Below are positions 42,231 to 50,398 of a DNA stretch of 64,000 nt, in pieces. A program made the translations under genes and the position numbers. This DNA comes from JBPOFY01 sp051252415 (GTDB lineage: Bacteria > Verrucomicrobiota > Verrucomicrobiia > Opitutales > Coraliomargaritaceae), in the NCBI GenBank assembly GCA_051252415.1, contig JBPOGA010000019.1, positions 7,486-71,485 on the forward strand. Reading direction: 5' to 3'. The notes under the pieces were generated by a model that was not told the origin of the DNA, made no database searches, and worked only from the letters and a program-made list of their open reading frames with translations. Numbering within the stretch: position 1 is the first letter of the stretch; the number at the start of each line of letters is the position of its first letter.

Positions 42231-43751
42231 ATGGCAAAACAGGCAAAAACCGCTATCACACCCACCCGCGAAGAAGATTATCCGGAGTGGTATCAACAAG
42301 TCGTTAAGGCTGCTGACCTCGCAGAGAATTCTCCCGTGCGCGGCTGCATGGTGATTAAGCCCTGGGGCTACGCTATTTGGGAAAATATTCAACGTGATTT
42401 GGATCGTCGTTTTAAAGAGACCGGTCATAAAAACGCATACTTCCCGCTCTTTATCCCAATGAGCTTCTTACAGAAAGAAGCCGACCACGTAGAAGGTTTT
42501 GCCAAAGAATGTGCGGTTGTCACACATTCTCGTCTTGAGGCGGATGAAGATGGTAAGCTTCAGCCAGCTGGACCGCTGGAAGAGCCACTTATCGTGCGCC
42601 CAACATCGGAAACGATTATTGGTGAGCTCTTTTCTAAGTGGGTGCAGTCCTACCGCGACTTACCGCTCTTGATAAATCAGTGGGCAAATGTTGTTCGCTG
42701 GGAAATGCGCACACGCTTGTTCTTACGCACGGCAGAATTTCTCTGGCAGGAAGGCCACACAGTGCATGCGACTTCTGAAGAAGCGATGGAAGAGACTCGC
42801 AAAATGCTCGAAGTGTATGCGGATTTTGCAGAAAACTTCATGGCAGTACCTGTCATTACTGGTGAAAAGACTGAAGCAGAGCGTTTTCCGGGAGCGGATG
42901 CGACCTTTGCCATCGAAGCAATGATGCAAGATCGCAAGGCCTTACAAGCAGGCACGTCCCACTTCCTGGGGCAGAACTTTGCTCGATCTAGTAAGATCAA
43001 ATACCTCAGTGCTGAAGGCAAAGAAGAGTTTGCGTGGACTACATCTTGGGGTGTTTCCACACGTCTCGTCGGCGGTTTGATTATGACACACTCAGATGAC
43101 GATGGCCTTGTGCTGCCGCCACGCATCGCACCGTCGCATGTGGTGATCATTCCAGTCACTCCCAAAGAGGAGACTAGAGAAGAAGTCTTAGCTTACTGTG
43201 AGGAATTGAGAAAAGATTTAATCGCTGAGAACTACATGGACGGTCGAGTTCGTGTAGAATTTGACGACCGCGATATGCGGGGTGGTGAAAAAGCATGGGG
43301 CTGGATCAAGAAGGGCATTCCATTGCGCGTGGAAGTTGGCCCGCGTGATATGGCAAATAATTCTGTCTTTGTGGGACGCCGTGATCGTGCGCCAAAAGAT
43401 AAGCAGAGCTATTCTCGTGATGAGTTTGTATCTGGCATAGCTGCACTCCTCGATGAGATGCAAGCGGGTATGCTCGCGAAAGCAAAAGCATTTCGTAAAG
43501 CCAACACACGTGAGATTGCAACCGAGGCCGAGTTTGTAGAATTCTTCACTCCGAAGAATCAGAATAACCCTGAGATCCACGGAGGTTTCGCATCTATGGG
43601 TTTCTGTTGTGATTCTGAGCTAGAAGATCAAATCGCTAAGAAATACAAAGTCACTGTGCGTTGCATTCCAAATGCGACCGTCAACGAAGAGGTACCCTGT
43701 GTCTTTACGGGGCAGCCTGGTAAACGTGTGATTTTTGCGAAGTCTTACTAG
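42231..43751 (+). CDS. proS: Prolyl-tRNA synthetase, archaeal/eukaryotic type
   Basis: This is a class II synthetase of about 506 residues. EDYPEWYQQVVKAADLAENSPVRGCMVIKPWGY-type sequence at the N-terminus (seen in parts), IVRPTSETIIGELFSKW, motif 2 VVRWEMRTRLFLRTAEFLWQ and GTSHFLGQNFARS identify the short ProS type 3. This form lacks the bacterial editing insertion and has the C-terminal zinc-type extension (CCDSELEDQ, then CIPNATVNEEVPC). The ATG at 42231 is preferred to a TTG at 42216. Confidence 0.96.
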   Translation: MAKQAKTAITPTREEDYPEWYQQVVKAADLAENSPVRGCMVIKPWGYAIWENIQRDLDRRFKETGHKNAYFPLFIPMSFLQKEADHVEGFAKECAVVTHSRLEADEDGKLQPAGPLEEPLIVRPTSETIIGELFSKWVQSYRDLPLLINQWANVVRWEMRTRLFLRTAEFLWQEGHTVHATSEEAMEETRKMLEVYADFAENFMAVPVITGEKTEAERFPGADATFAIEAMMQDRKALQAGTSHFLGQNFARSSKIKYLSAEGKEEFAWTTSWGVSTRLVGGLIMTHSDDDGLVLPPRIAPSHVVIIPVTPKEETREEVLAYCEELRKDLIAENYMDGRVRVEFDDRDMRGGEKAWGWIKKGIPLRVEVGPRDMANNSVFVGRRDRAPKDKQSYSRDEFVSGIAALLDEMQAGMLAKAKAFRKANTREIATEAEFVEFFTPKNQNNPEIHGGFASMGFCCDSELEDQIAKKYKVTVRCIPNATVNEEVPCVFTGQPGKRVIFAKSY

Positions 43752-43756
43752 GACTT

Positions 43757-44119
43757 TCATTCACGGCTTGTCGCCCATTCCTTCGCCGAGGCTAGGTCGG
43801 TGAAGGAATGGGTCGGCCAGTGATTTTCGGTAGTATGATTTTCGTAACCTTGGGCTAATTCATCTGCTTGGATGACTGCCACGCGTATCTTGGGATTTGT
43901 TCGTGCTGCAGCCATGTCCAAATACGCAACTTTCCGCATGTCTGCATCTGTGACTAAATTTTCGGTTACCTGCAGCATATTGACGATTTGATAATGTATC
44001 TCGTCGAAGCGTGGTTCACCATATACATCCATGTTTGATTGTATAAGTTCTTGGCCAGTTATAATACCAGTGTAGGTCCAAATTAAACCGTCTTGATTCC
44101 ATTCTATAGTATAAGGCAT
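43757..44119 (-). CDS. Hypothetical protein, possibly STAS/SpoIIAA-like
   Basis: The 120-residue soluble protein opens MPYTIEWNQDGLIWTYTG. A central stretch with YLDMAAARTNPKIRVAVIQ could be the alpha-beta core of a SpoIIAA-like fold, but I cannot confirm it. It has no signal peptide. It is convergent with proS, 5 bp from its stop, and its 3' end contains a perfect 11-bp inverted repeat that may terminate proS transcription. Confidence 0.65.
   Translation of the reverse strand: MPYTIEWNQDGLIWTYTGIITGQELIQSNMDVYGEPRFDEIHYQIVNMLQVTENLVTDADMRKVAYLDMAAARTNPKIRVAVIQADELAQGYENHTTENHWPTHSFTDLASAKEWATSRE
43774..43812. terminator. Perfect 11-bp inverted repeat inside a gene end
   Basis: CCCATTCCTTC (43774-43784) and GAAGGAATGGG (43802-43812) form an 11-bp stem with a further partial inner stem (GCCGA/TCGGT). 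It lies 23 bp after the proS stop, inside the last codons of the convergent gene at 43757. There is no clear T run, so termination is possible but not certain. Confidence 0.45.
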
Positions 44120-44197
44120 AGTACTATGTCTTTCTTGCTTGGCTCAGTATGGAGTCAGCAAACTGATTGAAATGATATTAAGCTGAATTATATGTAG

Positions 44198-45199
44198 TTA
44201 CCAAAGGTTCGGGCTTACCCAATGTAGGAGTACATCTTTAGAGTCGAATCCCAGTTGAGGCATAAATTGCATGCCCGTTTGTGCTTCAATATCTGCGATG
44301 GATGTTAAGCACTCGTCGAGCATCGTCTCTGGTGGTGCATCGGTAGGAATTAAAAATGCGATGGTGCGTAGGCCGCCTGAGATCGTCAGATCGAAAGCGA
44401 TTAGATAAACTGAATCTGGAAGTGGCACACCGCTAGACAACTTGGAGGCCTGTTTGCTATACGCAGGCCCTGCGTATACCCAGATTTCATCAAAACGCTT
44501 CGGGTAGTTAACCGCCACTTCTTGGACGGCTTCTTTCCATAGTGACTGTGCGAACGCTTCCTTCATCGGAACGAAGTTAGTTAGCAGCATGGCTTCTTGC
44601 GCACCATCGTCGCCGTAAGTGTTTGCAAGACTAGTAGGAGGCGCGATCGCAGTTGGCTGCCACTGGCTTAAGCTAAGTTGATCAATTTTTAGCGAAGGCA
44701 CGCGTGGGTCCGAGATTGGTGTATTGCCGGATGGCTCCGCAGTCTTTTGGTCATTAGTAATTTTGTATGCGACGCAGAGTGGCTGTTTATTGGTTTCGCT
44801 AAAGAGGTTTATGTAGCTGATATTGTTGAGCACACGCATCGGTTTGCTTGTAAGTGGGATACCTGCGAGTATCGGACTATCGCCACGACCGAGTTCGCCG
44901 CCATCTACGATGAAGCCGGCACTGGATGGAATGGCGTCATAAGCGTGGTCGAAGATACCTGATACGAATTCAGGCATCCACTTTTCATTGCGGACGGAGT
45001 TGATTGCCTGCAGTGCGTAATTAGTAATTCGGCCTCTGGTTTCGAAGGATCCTAAGCAGTAGATAACAACGATGCCTATGGTCAGCAGGAGGCATAAAAT
45101 AATGCACCAGCGCAGTAAGCTCGCAATTAGACCACGGTCGCTACTATGCCTGTGCCTAGATGATTTGCGTGCTTTCCTTGCGCGTTTTTTGGCTACCAT
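44198..45199 (-). CDS. Membrane-anchored NUC1-like protein lacking catalytic residues
   Basis: The 333-residue protein has a basic cytoplasmic start (KKRARKARKSSRHRHSS), one membrane helix (WCIILCLLLTIGIVVIYCLG), and an extracytoplasmic domain with the layout of DNA/RNA non-specific endonucleases: NISYINLFSETNKQPLCVAY, AQEAMLLTNFVPM, VWVYAGPAYSKQASKL and LRTIAFLIPTDAP. The catalytic DRGH motif is absent (the aligned stretch reads QPTAIAP), and the metal-binding Asn before the conserved Trp is replaced (AFAQSLW). It therefore looks like an inactive nuclease fold kept for another role. It is 28 bp upstream of msrA on the same strand. Confidence 0.7.
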   Translation of the reverse strand: MVAKKRARKARKSSRHRHSSDRGLIASLLRWCIILCLLLTIGIVVIYCLGSFETRGRITNYALQAINSVRNEKWMPEFVSGIFDHAYDAIPSSAGFIVDGGELGRGDSPILAGIPLTSKPMRVLNNISYINLFSETNKQPLCVAYKITNDQKTAEPSGNTPISDPRVPSLKIDQLSLSQWQPTAIAPPTSLANTYGDDGAQEAMLLTNFVPMKEAFAQSLWKEAVQEVAVNYPKRFDEIWVYAGPAYSKQASKLSSGVPLPDSVYLIAFDLTISGGLRTIAFLIPTDAPPETMLDECLTSIADIEAQTGMQFMPQLGFDSKDVLLHWVSPNLW

Positions 45200-45226
45200 G
45201 CGCGCATATAATTGAATTTGTTCCCT

Positions 45227-45754
45227 TTATTCAAGTTCCAGCTTCTGCAATTTAGGCCGAATGATCATTTGGCAGTAGGGGGCGGTTTGATTCAGGCGGT
45301 AATAATTTTGATGGTAATCCTCTGCGATATAGAAGGTAGATGCGGGAGTGATCTCCGTGACGATTGGATCGCTGAAATACGCCTGCGCTGCTTGTTTGGA
45401 CGCTTCAGCAGCTACGCGCTGTGCATCCGTGTGGTAGAAGATAGCTGAGCGATACTGCGTGCCCTTGTCGCCACCTTGCTGATTCAATGTCGTGGGATTG
45501 TGTGAACGCCAGAGCCAGTCCAGTAAGGTTTCATAAGTGATCACACTAGCATCAAAATGAATCTGAGTGACTTCGGCATGCCCAGTGGTTCCTGAGCAAA
45601 TATCTCTATAGGTCGGATTGTCGGTTTGTCCGCCCATGTAGCCGGATTTAACGGACTTCACGCCATCCAGATTTAGAAAAACGGCTTCGACGCACCAAAA
45701 GCATCCAGCTCCGAAGGTCGCTATTTCAAGGGTAGTATCTTGTTGTTTGGTCAT
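45227..45754 (-). CDS. msrA: Peptide-methionine (S)-S-oxide reductase
   Basis: The enzyme reduces methionine-S-sulfoxide in proteins. The active-site GAGCFWCVEAVF is near the N-terminus, with SGYMGGQTDNPTYRDICSG and AEVTQIHFD following, all canonical; 175 residues fits MsrA. The ATG at 45754 is used; seven more residues would be possible from 45775. No MsrB domain is fused. Confidence 0.95.
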   Translation of the reverse strand: MTKQQDTTLEIATFGAGCFWCVEAVFLNLDGVKSVKSGYMGGQTDNPTYRDICSGTTGHAEVTQIHFDASVITYETLLDWLWRSHNPTTLNQQGGDKGTQYRSAIFYHTDAQRVAAEASKQAAQAYFSDPIVTEITPASTFYIAEDYHQNYYRLNQTAPYCQMIIRPKLQKLELE

Positions 45755-45796
45755 ATTAAGTGTTTGGAGATGCAAACTCGCATATTTCTTCCCGCG

Positions 45797-46063
45797 TTAT
45801 AACGAGATAACACCTGGCACCTGCGCCACACGTTGATAAATCGCGATCACTTCGTCGCTAGAATGCACCTGCATTTCCATGGTGTAGGCTGTGAAGCGCC
45901 CACTCGAGGACTCGCGAGATTTGACTGGATCGTCAGCAAATAAGTCTAGGACGGTGTCCGTTTGGTCCTTTGGGACGATGAATTTAAAGGGAAATAGGCA
46001 AGGCCACTCGTAATTGGCGTCTAATGAGGAGCGAAATGAGTCCAGTGATTCGTCTTCTTTCAT
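45797..46063 (-). CDS. DUF493 (YbeD-like) protein
   Basis: This is an 88-residue cytosolic protein with an ACT-like alpha-beta layout. WPCLFPFKFIVPKDQ, SGRFTAYTMEMQV, and VIAIYQRVAQVPGVISL at the end match the DUF493/YbeD pattern (FKVIG-like strand, then a VxxIYxxLxxVxGVxxxL ending). Function is unknown; E. coli YbeD lies near lipoate genes. Here lpdA, the lipoamide dehydrogenase gene, is the divergent neighbour. Confidence 0.8.
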   Translation of the reverse strand: MKEDESLDSFRSSLDANYEWPCLFPFKFIVPKDQTDTVLDLFADDPVKSRESSSGRFTAYTMEMQVHSSDEVIAIYQRVAQVPGVISL

Positions 46064-46270
46064 GTGTTTAACTCTAGCAATGTGATGGTTCTATAAGAAT
46101 TCCCCATTGTTTTACTCAGATTGAGTAAGTCGAGCGTATCCTCGGCATTGACGAACATACCTTTGGTTGTTTACCTCCTGTTTCCACAACTTGCGGGTCT
46201 CACTCGCGACCTAATACAAACCACTCGAATCGAGCGACTAATGGCTCATTCGATTCCTGAAAATACACTT

Positions 46271-47668
46271 ATGTCCAATTCTTCTAAATACGATCTCGTC
46301 GTCATCGGCGGTGGACCTGCGGGTTACGCTGCTGCTATTCGCGCCGGACAGCTTGGTAAAAAAGTTGCTTGCGTAGAGCAAGAGCGCCCAGGTGGCACTT
46401 GCTTGAACTGGGGTTGTATCCCATCCAAGGCACTTTTGAAGAGCGCAGAGCTATTTAATAAAATCAACCACTGTGAAGACTTTGGTCTCAGTGTGACAGG
46501 CGCTAGCTATGATTTTACTAAGATCATTCAACGTTCGCGCGGCGTTTCTGATAACATGGCCAAGGGTATCGAGTTCCTCTTCAAGAAGAATAAAGTCGAC
46601 TACGTCAAAGGCGTCGGCACAGTTTCCGTTCCGGGCATGGTTGAAGTGACTGATGGCCCAGACAAGGGCAAGGTGCTTGCAACGGATAAGATCCTCATCG
46701 CGACAGGTTGTAAGCCTCGCCAACTTCCAGATCTCGAAGTCGACGGCGAACGCATTATGACATCGCGCCAAGCGCTAGAAATGAAGAAGCAGCCAAAGTC
46801 CATCGTGATTGTCGGTGCGGGTGCGATCGGAGCAGAGTTTGCTTATTTCCTCAACGCGTTTGGCACTAAGGTCACACTGGTTGAAATGCTCGACCAAGTG
46901 CTTCCCGTGGAAGATCACGAAGTGGCTGCGGTTGTTGCGGGTGAATTTAAGAAGCAAGGCATTGATTGCCGCACTTCAACCGCCGTTCAAAATATCAAGG
47001 TTGGTAAGAGCAATGTGAAGATGGACCTCGTCAAGGGCGACAAGTCTGAGTCGATCACTGCGGATAGTGTCCTCATAGCCATAGGTGTGGTCGCCAATAC
47101 CAAAGGCTTGCTTTCACCACGTGTGAAACCTGCTTTGGATCGTGGCTATATCACGGTTGATAAGAACTACGAGTCTTCTGTTAAGGGCGTCTATGCGGCG
47201 GGTGACATCATCGGGCCGCCATGGCTTGCTCACGTAGCGACATACGAAGCCGTCCAAGCGGTTCAAGGCATGTTCGGCCACGGCCAAGCTAAGCAAGTCA
47301 CAGATTTCCCTGGTTGCACATATTGCATTCCACAAGTGGCTTCTATTGGTAAGACTGAGAAGGCTCTCAAGGAAGAGGGTGTGAAGTATAAAGTCGGTAA
47401 GTTCCCATTTATGGCCTCCGGTAAAGCGGTTGCCTCGGGTAATCCAGAAGGTTTCGTCAAGCTACTGGTTTGCGAGCAGTATGGTGAAATCCTTGGTGCG
47501 CATATCGTAGGTGGTGACGCGACTGAAATGATCGCTGAATACTGCCTAGGTAAGAAGCTCGAAGTGACTGCCGAGGAAATTCACAACACGATCCACGCGC
47601 ACCCAACACTTGCAGAAGCGACTATGGAAGCTGCAGCTGCAGTCTTCGGTGAAGCGATTCATATCTAG
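46271..47668 (+). CDS. lpdA: Dihydrolipoyl dehydrogenase
   Basis: This FAD-dependent E3 subunit of 2-oxoacid dehydrogenases and the glycine cleavage system has about 465 residues. It has the FAD loop DLVVIGGGPAGYAAAIRAGQ, the redox disulfide GGTCLNWGCIPSKAL, the NAD loop IVIVGAGAIGAEFAYFL, and the catalytic His-Glu pair near the end in HAHPTLAEATMEAA. I start at the ATG at 46271 (MSNSSKYDLVVIGG); the upstream reading from 46121 lacks family similarity, although an ATG at 46241 is possible. A strong terminator follows. Confidence 0.96.
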   Translation: MSNSSKYDLVVIGGGPAGYAAAIRAGQLGKKVACVEQERPGGTCLNWGCIPSKALLKSAELFNKINHCEDFGLSVTGASYDFTKIIQRSRGVSDNMAKGIEFLFKKNKVDYVKGVGTVSVPGMVEVTDGPDKGKVLATDKILIATGCKPRQLPDLEVDGERIMTSRQALEMKKQPKSIVIVGAGAIGAEFAYFLNAFGTKVTLVEMLDQVLPVEDHEVAAVVAGEFKKQGIDCRTSTAVQNIKVGKSNVKMDLVKGDKSESITADSVLIAIGVVANTKGLLSPRVKPALDRGYITVDKNYESSVKGVYAAGDIIGPPWLAHVATYEAVQAVQGMFGHGQAKQVTDFPGCTYCIPQVASIGKTEKALKEEGVKYKVGKFPFMASGKAVASGNPEGFVKLLVCEQYGEILGAHIVGGDATEMIAEYCLGKKLEVTAEEIHNTIHAHPTLAEATMEAAAAVFGEAIHI

Positions 47669-47684
47669 TAAGTTTATATATTTC

Positions 47685-47722
47685 AAAAAGGCCGAAACCC
47701 ATCTGGGCTTCGGCCTTTTTTT
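47685..47722 (+). terminator. Rho-independent terminator of lpdA
   Basis: AAAAGGCCGAA and TTCGGCCTTTT form a long stem closed by an inner CCC/GGG, ending in seven T residues. It lies about 17 bp past the lpdA stop. Confidence 0.9.
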
Positions 47723-47737
47723 GTGTAGATTCTAAGT

Positions 47738-48712
47738 ATGTTGAAACCGATCTATCGCGGTGGACTGTTACTAGCTGAGTTGGGACTATGGTTCGATCCC
47801 AGTAAGCGTAAGCCGTTCGCTGTGGTCACACATGCGCATGGTGACCATGTTGGACGTCATGATTGTTACATCGCGACTCCTGAGACGATTGCATTGATTC
47901 GTGTGCGTAATGGTGATGCCTTAGCGCAACGTGGTGTCGCGTTAGCTTTCGGTGAAGTGTATCAGGGCAAGGGCTATCGCCTGCGACTGTATCCAGTCGG
48001 TCATGTGCTGGGTTCTGCGATGGTCTATCTGGAGACCGATGTCGGTGAGACTTTTCTCTACACTGGAGATTTTAAGACACGCAAAGGCTTGTCGGCGGAA
48101 GCGATTGAAATCCCACAGGCGGATACTTTAGTCATGGAGACGACCTTTGGTAAACCGAGCTATGTCTTTCCGCCGATAGCAGAGACCTGTCAGCAAATAC
48201 ACGCATTTTGCGACCGTGCTTTGTCTGTGAATCAGACACCAGTGTTGCTTGCATATTCTTTAGGTAAGGCGCAGGAGGTTCTGAAGATTGTCGAGGAACG
48301 TTCGCAACAGTTGATGGTGCATCGGACCATTGGAGAGTTGAACCAAGTATATGAGTATTTCGGTGTTTTGATGCCCAAAACGAGACCGCTAGATTTCCTC
48401 AATATGGGTGGTTGCGTCGTCGTGATGCCACCTACTGTTTTGAAAAAACTGCCTCGTAAAGAGTGCCAAGTGGCCATGGTCAGCGGGTGGGGGATGCAGG
48501 AATCCGCTAAATATCGCTATGGTGTGGATGAAGTGATCCCGCTTTCCGATCACGCAGATTACCCAGAGTTGTTGAATTTTGTAGAAAAGGTCGCTCCCCA
48601 AGCGGTGTATACCACACACGGATATGAGCAGGAGTTCGCTGCCGACCTACGCCAGCGAGGCTATGCAGCGTGGTCCTTGTCGAATGATGACCAATTAGAG
48701 TTCATGCTTTAA
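47738..48712 (+). CDS. Metallo-beta-lactamase fold exonuclease (ligase-associated/CPSF-like)
   Basis: The 324-residue protein has the zinc motif THAHGDHVG, a GHVLGSAMVYLE strand, TGDF for the fourth ligand, and SDHADYPEL and TTHGYEQEF at the C-terminus. That is the beta-CASP-like layout of YSH1/mRNA 3'-end-processing relatives and of bacterial DNA-ligase-associated exonucleases. The partner ligase and helicase are not adjacent here, so the exact role is open. It begins after the lpdA terminator. Confidence 0.82.
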   Translation: MLKPIYRGGLLLAELGLWFDPSKRKPFAVVTHAHGDHVGRHDCYIATPETIALIRVRNGDALAQRGVALAFGEVYQGKGYRLRLYPVGHVLGSAMVYLETDVGETFLYTGDFKTRKGLSAEAIEIPQADTLVMETTFGKPSYVFPPIAETCQQIHAFCDRALSVNQTPVLLAYSLGKAQEVLKIVEERSQQLMVHRTIGELNQVYEYFGVLMPKTRPLDFLNMGGCVVVMPPTVLKKLPRKECQVAMVSGWGMQESAKYRYGVDEVIPLSDHADYPELLNFVEKVAPQAVYTTHGYEQEFAADLRQRGYAAWSLSNDDQLEFML

Positions 48713-48743
48713 TTCACATCACCTTATCATGTAGTATCCAATC

Positions 48744-49325
48744 ATGAGTTTTAAGACAGACACACGTTTTCAAAATGCCATTCAAGCCTTTGATGATTTG
48801 AATGCACAAGACCCCAACAAAGTTGGTGATGTTCCTAAGGAATTACACGATGCTCAAGCGATGACACGCTGGGTCGAGAGTATGTATCCTAATGCTGGTG
48901 AAGTCGTTCATTTAGCGGCCCGTTGTCAGCATCTATGTCGGTGGGAGAAGCCACGTAGTAGCTCTCCAGAAGGCCGTGCTGGCTACCTAAAATGGCGCAG
49001 CGACTTGAAGCAGTTTCACGCCGATAAGAGTGCGGAGGTATTGCGCTCTGTCGGTTATGATGGGGAGATCGTTGATGCTGTTATGGAGATCAATTTGAAG
49101 AAAGGGCTTAAATCGAATGCCGATGTGCAGATGATCGAGGATGCCTTGTGTCTCGTCTTTTTAGAACTTCAATATGAGAGCTACCTTGGAAAATGGGAGG
49201 ACGACAAAGTCGTGAGCATTCTCAAGAAAACTTGGGGCAAAATGAGTGAAGTCGGACATGCGGCTGCACTGAGCTTAGATTACTCTGAAAAGGGTCTCGC
49301 TCTGATTAAGCAGGCACTTTCTTAA
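48744..49325 (+). CDS. DUF4202 family protein
   Basis: The 193-residue soluble helical protein has the DUF4202 pattern: RFQNAIQAFDDLNAQDPNKV, LAARCQHLCRWEKPRS, GRAGYLKWRSDLKQFHADK, and MIEDALCLVFLELQYESYL. The conserved His and Asp residues suggest an HD-like metal site, but function is unknown. It follows the MBL-fold gene by 31 bp and overlaps the end of the convergent YkgJ-like gene by 4 bp. Confidence 0.85.
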   Translation: MSFKTDTRFQNAIQAFDDLNAQDPNKVGDVPKELHDAQAMTRWVESMYPNAGEVVHLAARCQHLCRWEKPRSSSPEGRAGYLKWRSDLKQFHADKSAEVLRSVGYDGEIVDAVMEINLKKGLKSNADVQMIEDALCLVFLELQYESYLGKWEDDKVVSILKKTWGKMSEVGHAAALSLDYSEKGLALIKQALS

Positions 49326-49636
49326 ACATCTTTGCCGATACCTTTACGCGCACGAGCTTCGATGCACTGCGGTGTGCCCGCCTCAAATTGTCGGCAGACT
49401 TGTGGGCGTGTTTCGTATATTTGACAAAGCTGATCTTCCTTTAAGAAGACGCAACGTTCGTGAAACGGTAATGGATACATCTGGTAGGCCTTGTCTTCAG
49501 TTGCGAGGTGTTCCGCCAGTTTACGTGTTTCCCTTTGTATACGTGGTTCACGTTGCGCATCTTTGGCACTTGCAAATATCGGGAAGCAACGGCAGCAAGC
49601 GCCACAGTTCATGCAATCGTAGTCGTTGTCTTCCAT
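49322..49636 (-). CDS. YkgJ-family cysteine-cluster protein
   Basis: The 104-residue protein opens with the cluster CMNCGACCRCFPIF and later has CVFLKEDQLCQIYETRPQVC, the CxxCxxCC ... C ... C pattern of the YkgJ/UPF0153 family, thought to bind zinc or an Fe-S cluster. Its role is unknown. It is convergent with the DUF4202 gene. Confidence 0.88.
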   Translation of the reverse strand: MEDNDYDCMNCGACCRCFPIFASAKDAQREPRIQRETRKLAEHLATEDKAYQMYPLPFHERCVFLKEDQLCQIYETRPQVCRQFEAGTPQCIEARARKGIGKDV

Positions 49637-49702
49637 AAATGATTCTATACGGGGCGTTGCCGTAGGATATGTGGGATATTGTAAGCTTTGTAGCAGTTTG
49701 TT

Positions 49703-49801
49703 TGTAGCGGAACGAAGAATTCGTTTCGGCCCTACGTATGCTTAGTTGTATTAATGTCTAATGGGCGAACTTGGCCGAAAGCGTTTCACGCTACCGCTAC
49801 A
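49703..49801. repeat. TGTAGCGG-ended palindromic intergenic element
   Basis: A 99-bp element whose outer ends are TGTAGCGG and CCGCTACA and whose inner arms are TTTCGGCC and GGCCGAAA. The segment between on each side is itself a small palindrome (CGAAGAATTCG and GCGTTTCACGC). It is non-coding and lies between convergent transcripts. Confidence 0.7.
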
Positions 49802-49825
49802 TTGGTTCATGTATGTATTTACAAA

Positions 49826-49856
49826 AAAGCCCTGTCGCAGAGGCGAACAGGGCTTT
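49826..49856 (-). terminator. Terminator of the cysteine-repeat protein gene
   Basis: AAAGCCCTGT (49826-49835) pairs perfectly with ACAGGGCTTT (49847-49856) and is followed on the minus strand by a T run. It lies 24 bp past the stop codon of the gene at 49880. Confidence 0.85.
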
Positions 49857-49879
49857 GAAAATAATATGTGAGGTGCTTA

Positions 49880-50287
49880 TTAGGCAACTGCGTAGTTAGT
49901 CGCAGAAAATTCAGATTCTGTGTCTTCTGCATCCTTTTTGTCACACTTCTTACCGCAGTTTTCACCAGCAAGCTCGAAAGTTGTTTCAACTAGATCAGAC
50001 GCTTCTGTGTCTTCTGCATCCTTTTTGTCGCATTTCTTACCGCAGTTTTCGCCAGCAAGTTCGAAAGTTGCTTCAACGAAGTCAGACTCTTCTGTCTCAG
50101 CATCTTTGTCGCATTTTTTCTTTTTGCTGCATTCTTCGCCGCCAGCAAGAGTAATTGAAGTTTCTGTGTAATCAACTGTATCAGCTGTGTCGTCTTTCTT
50201 ATCGCAAGACTTTTCGCCACAGCTAGAGCCTGCATAAGCAAGTGATGCTGTGAATGTGAGGAATGATAGTAGTAATAGTTTTTTCAT
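49880..50287 (-). CDS. Secreted cysteine/lysine/aspartate-rich repeat protein
   Basis: The 135-residue protein has a clear Sec signal peptide (KKLLLLSFLTFTASLAYA, cleavage near residue 19). The mature part consists of a short CGEKSCDKKDD start, a diverged unit and two nearly identical 29-residue units with the core TFELAGENCGKKCDKKDAED. The repeat is visible in DNA as two 87-bp units starting at 49916 and 50003. Each unit carries a Cys-x3-Cys pair next to Lys and Asp runs, suggesting a metal-binding or disulfide-rich periplasmic protein. I recognise no family. It has its own terminator and is probably transcribed alone. Confidence 0.85.
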   Translation of the reverse strand: MKKLLLLSFLTFTASLAYAGSSCGEKSCDKKDDTADTVDYTETSITLAGGEECSKKKKCDKDAETEESDFVEATFELAGENCGKKCDKKDAEDTEASDLVETTFELAGENCGKKCDKKDAEDTESEFSATNYAVA

Positions 50288-50398
50288 AATAGTTTATTGT
50301 GATGGAGGAATTGGTGTATCGTTACTACAAGGAGCAAAGTTTCAAGCTTTCTCAAGTTTTTTGGACGATTTTGTTATTTTTTGACATTCAAGTGTTTA

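Noticed and set aside
42677..43165. 162-codon minus-strand frame inside proS
   Set aside because: An antisense shadow of a certain synthetase gene, with Cys- and Ser-rich low-quality translation.
49916..50089. CRISPR or intergenic tandem repeat
   Set aside because: The 87-bp units are in frame within a signal-peptide-bearing gene, so they are protein repeats.
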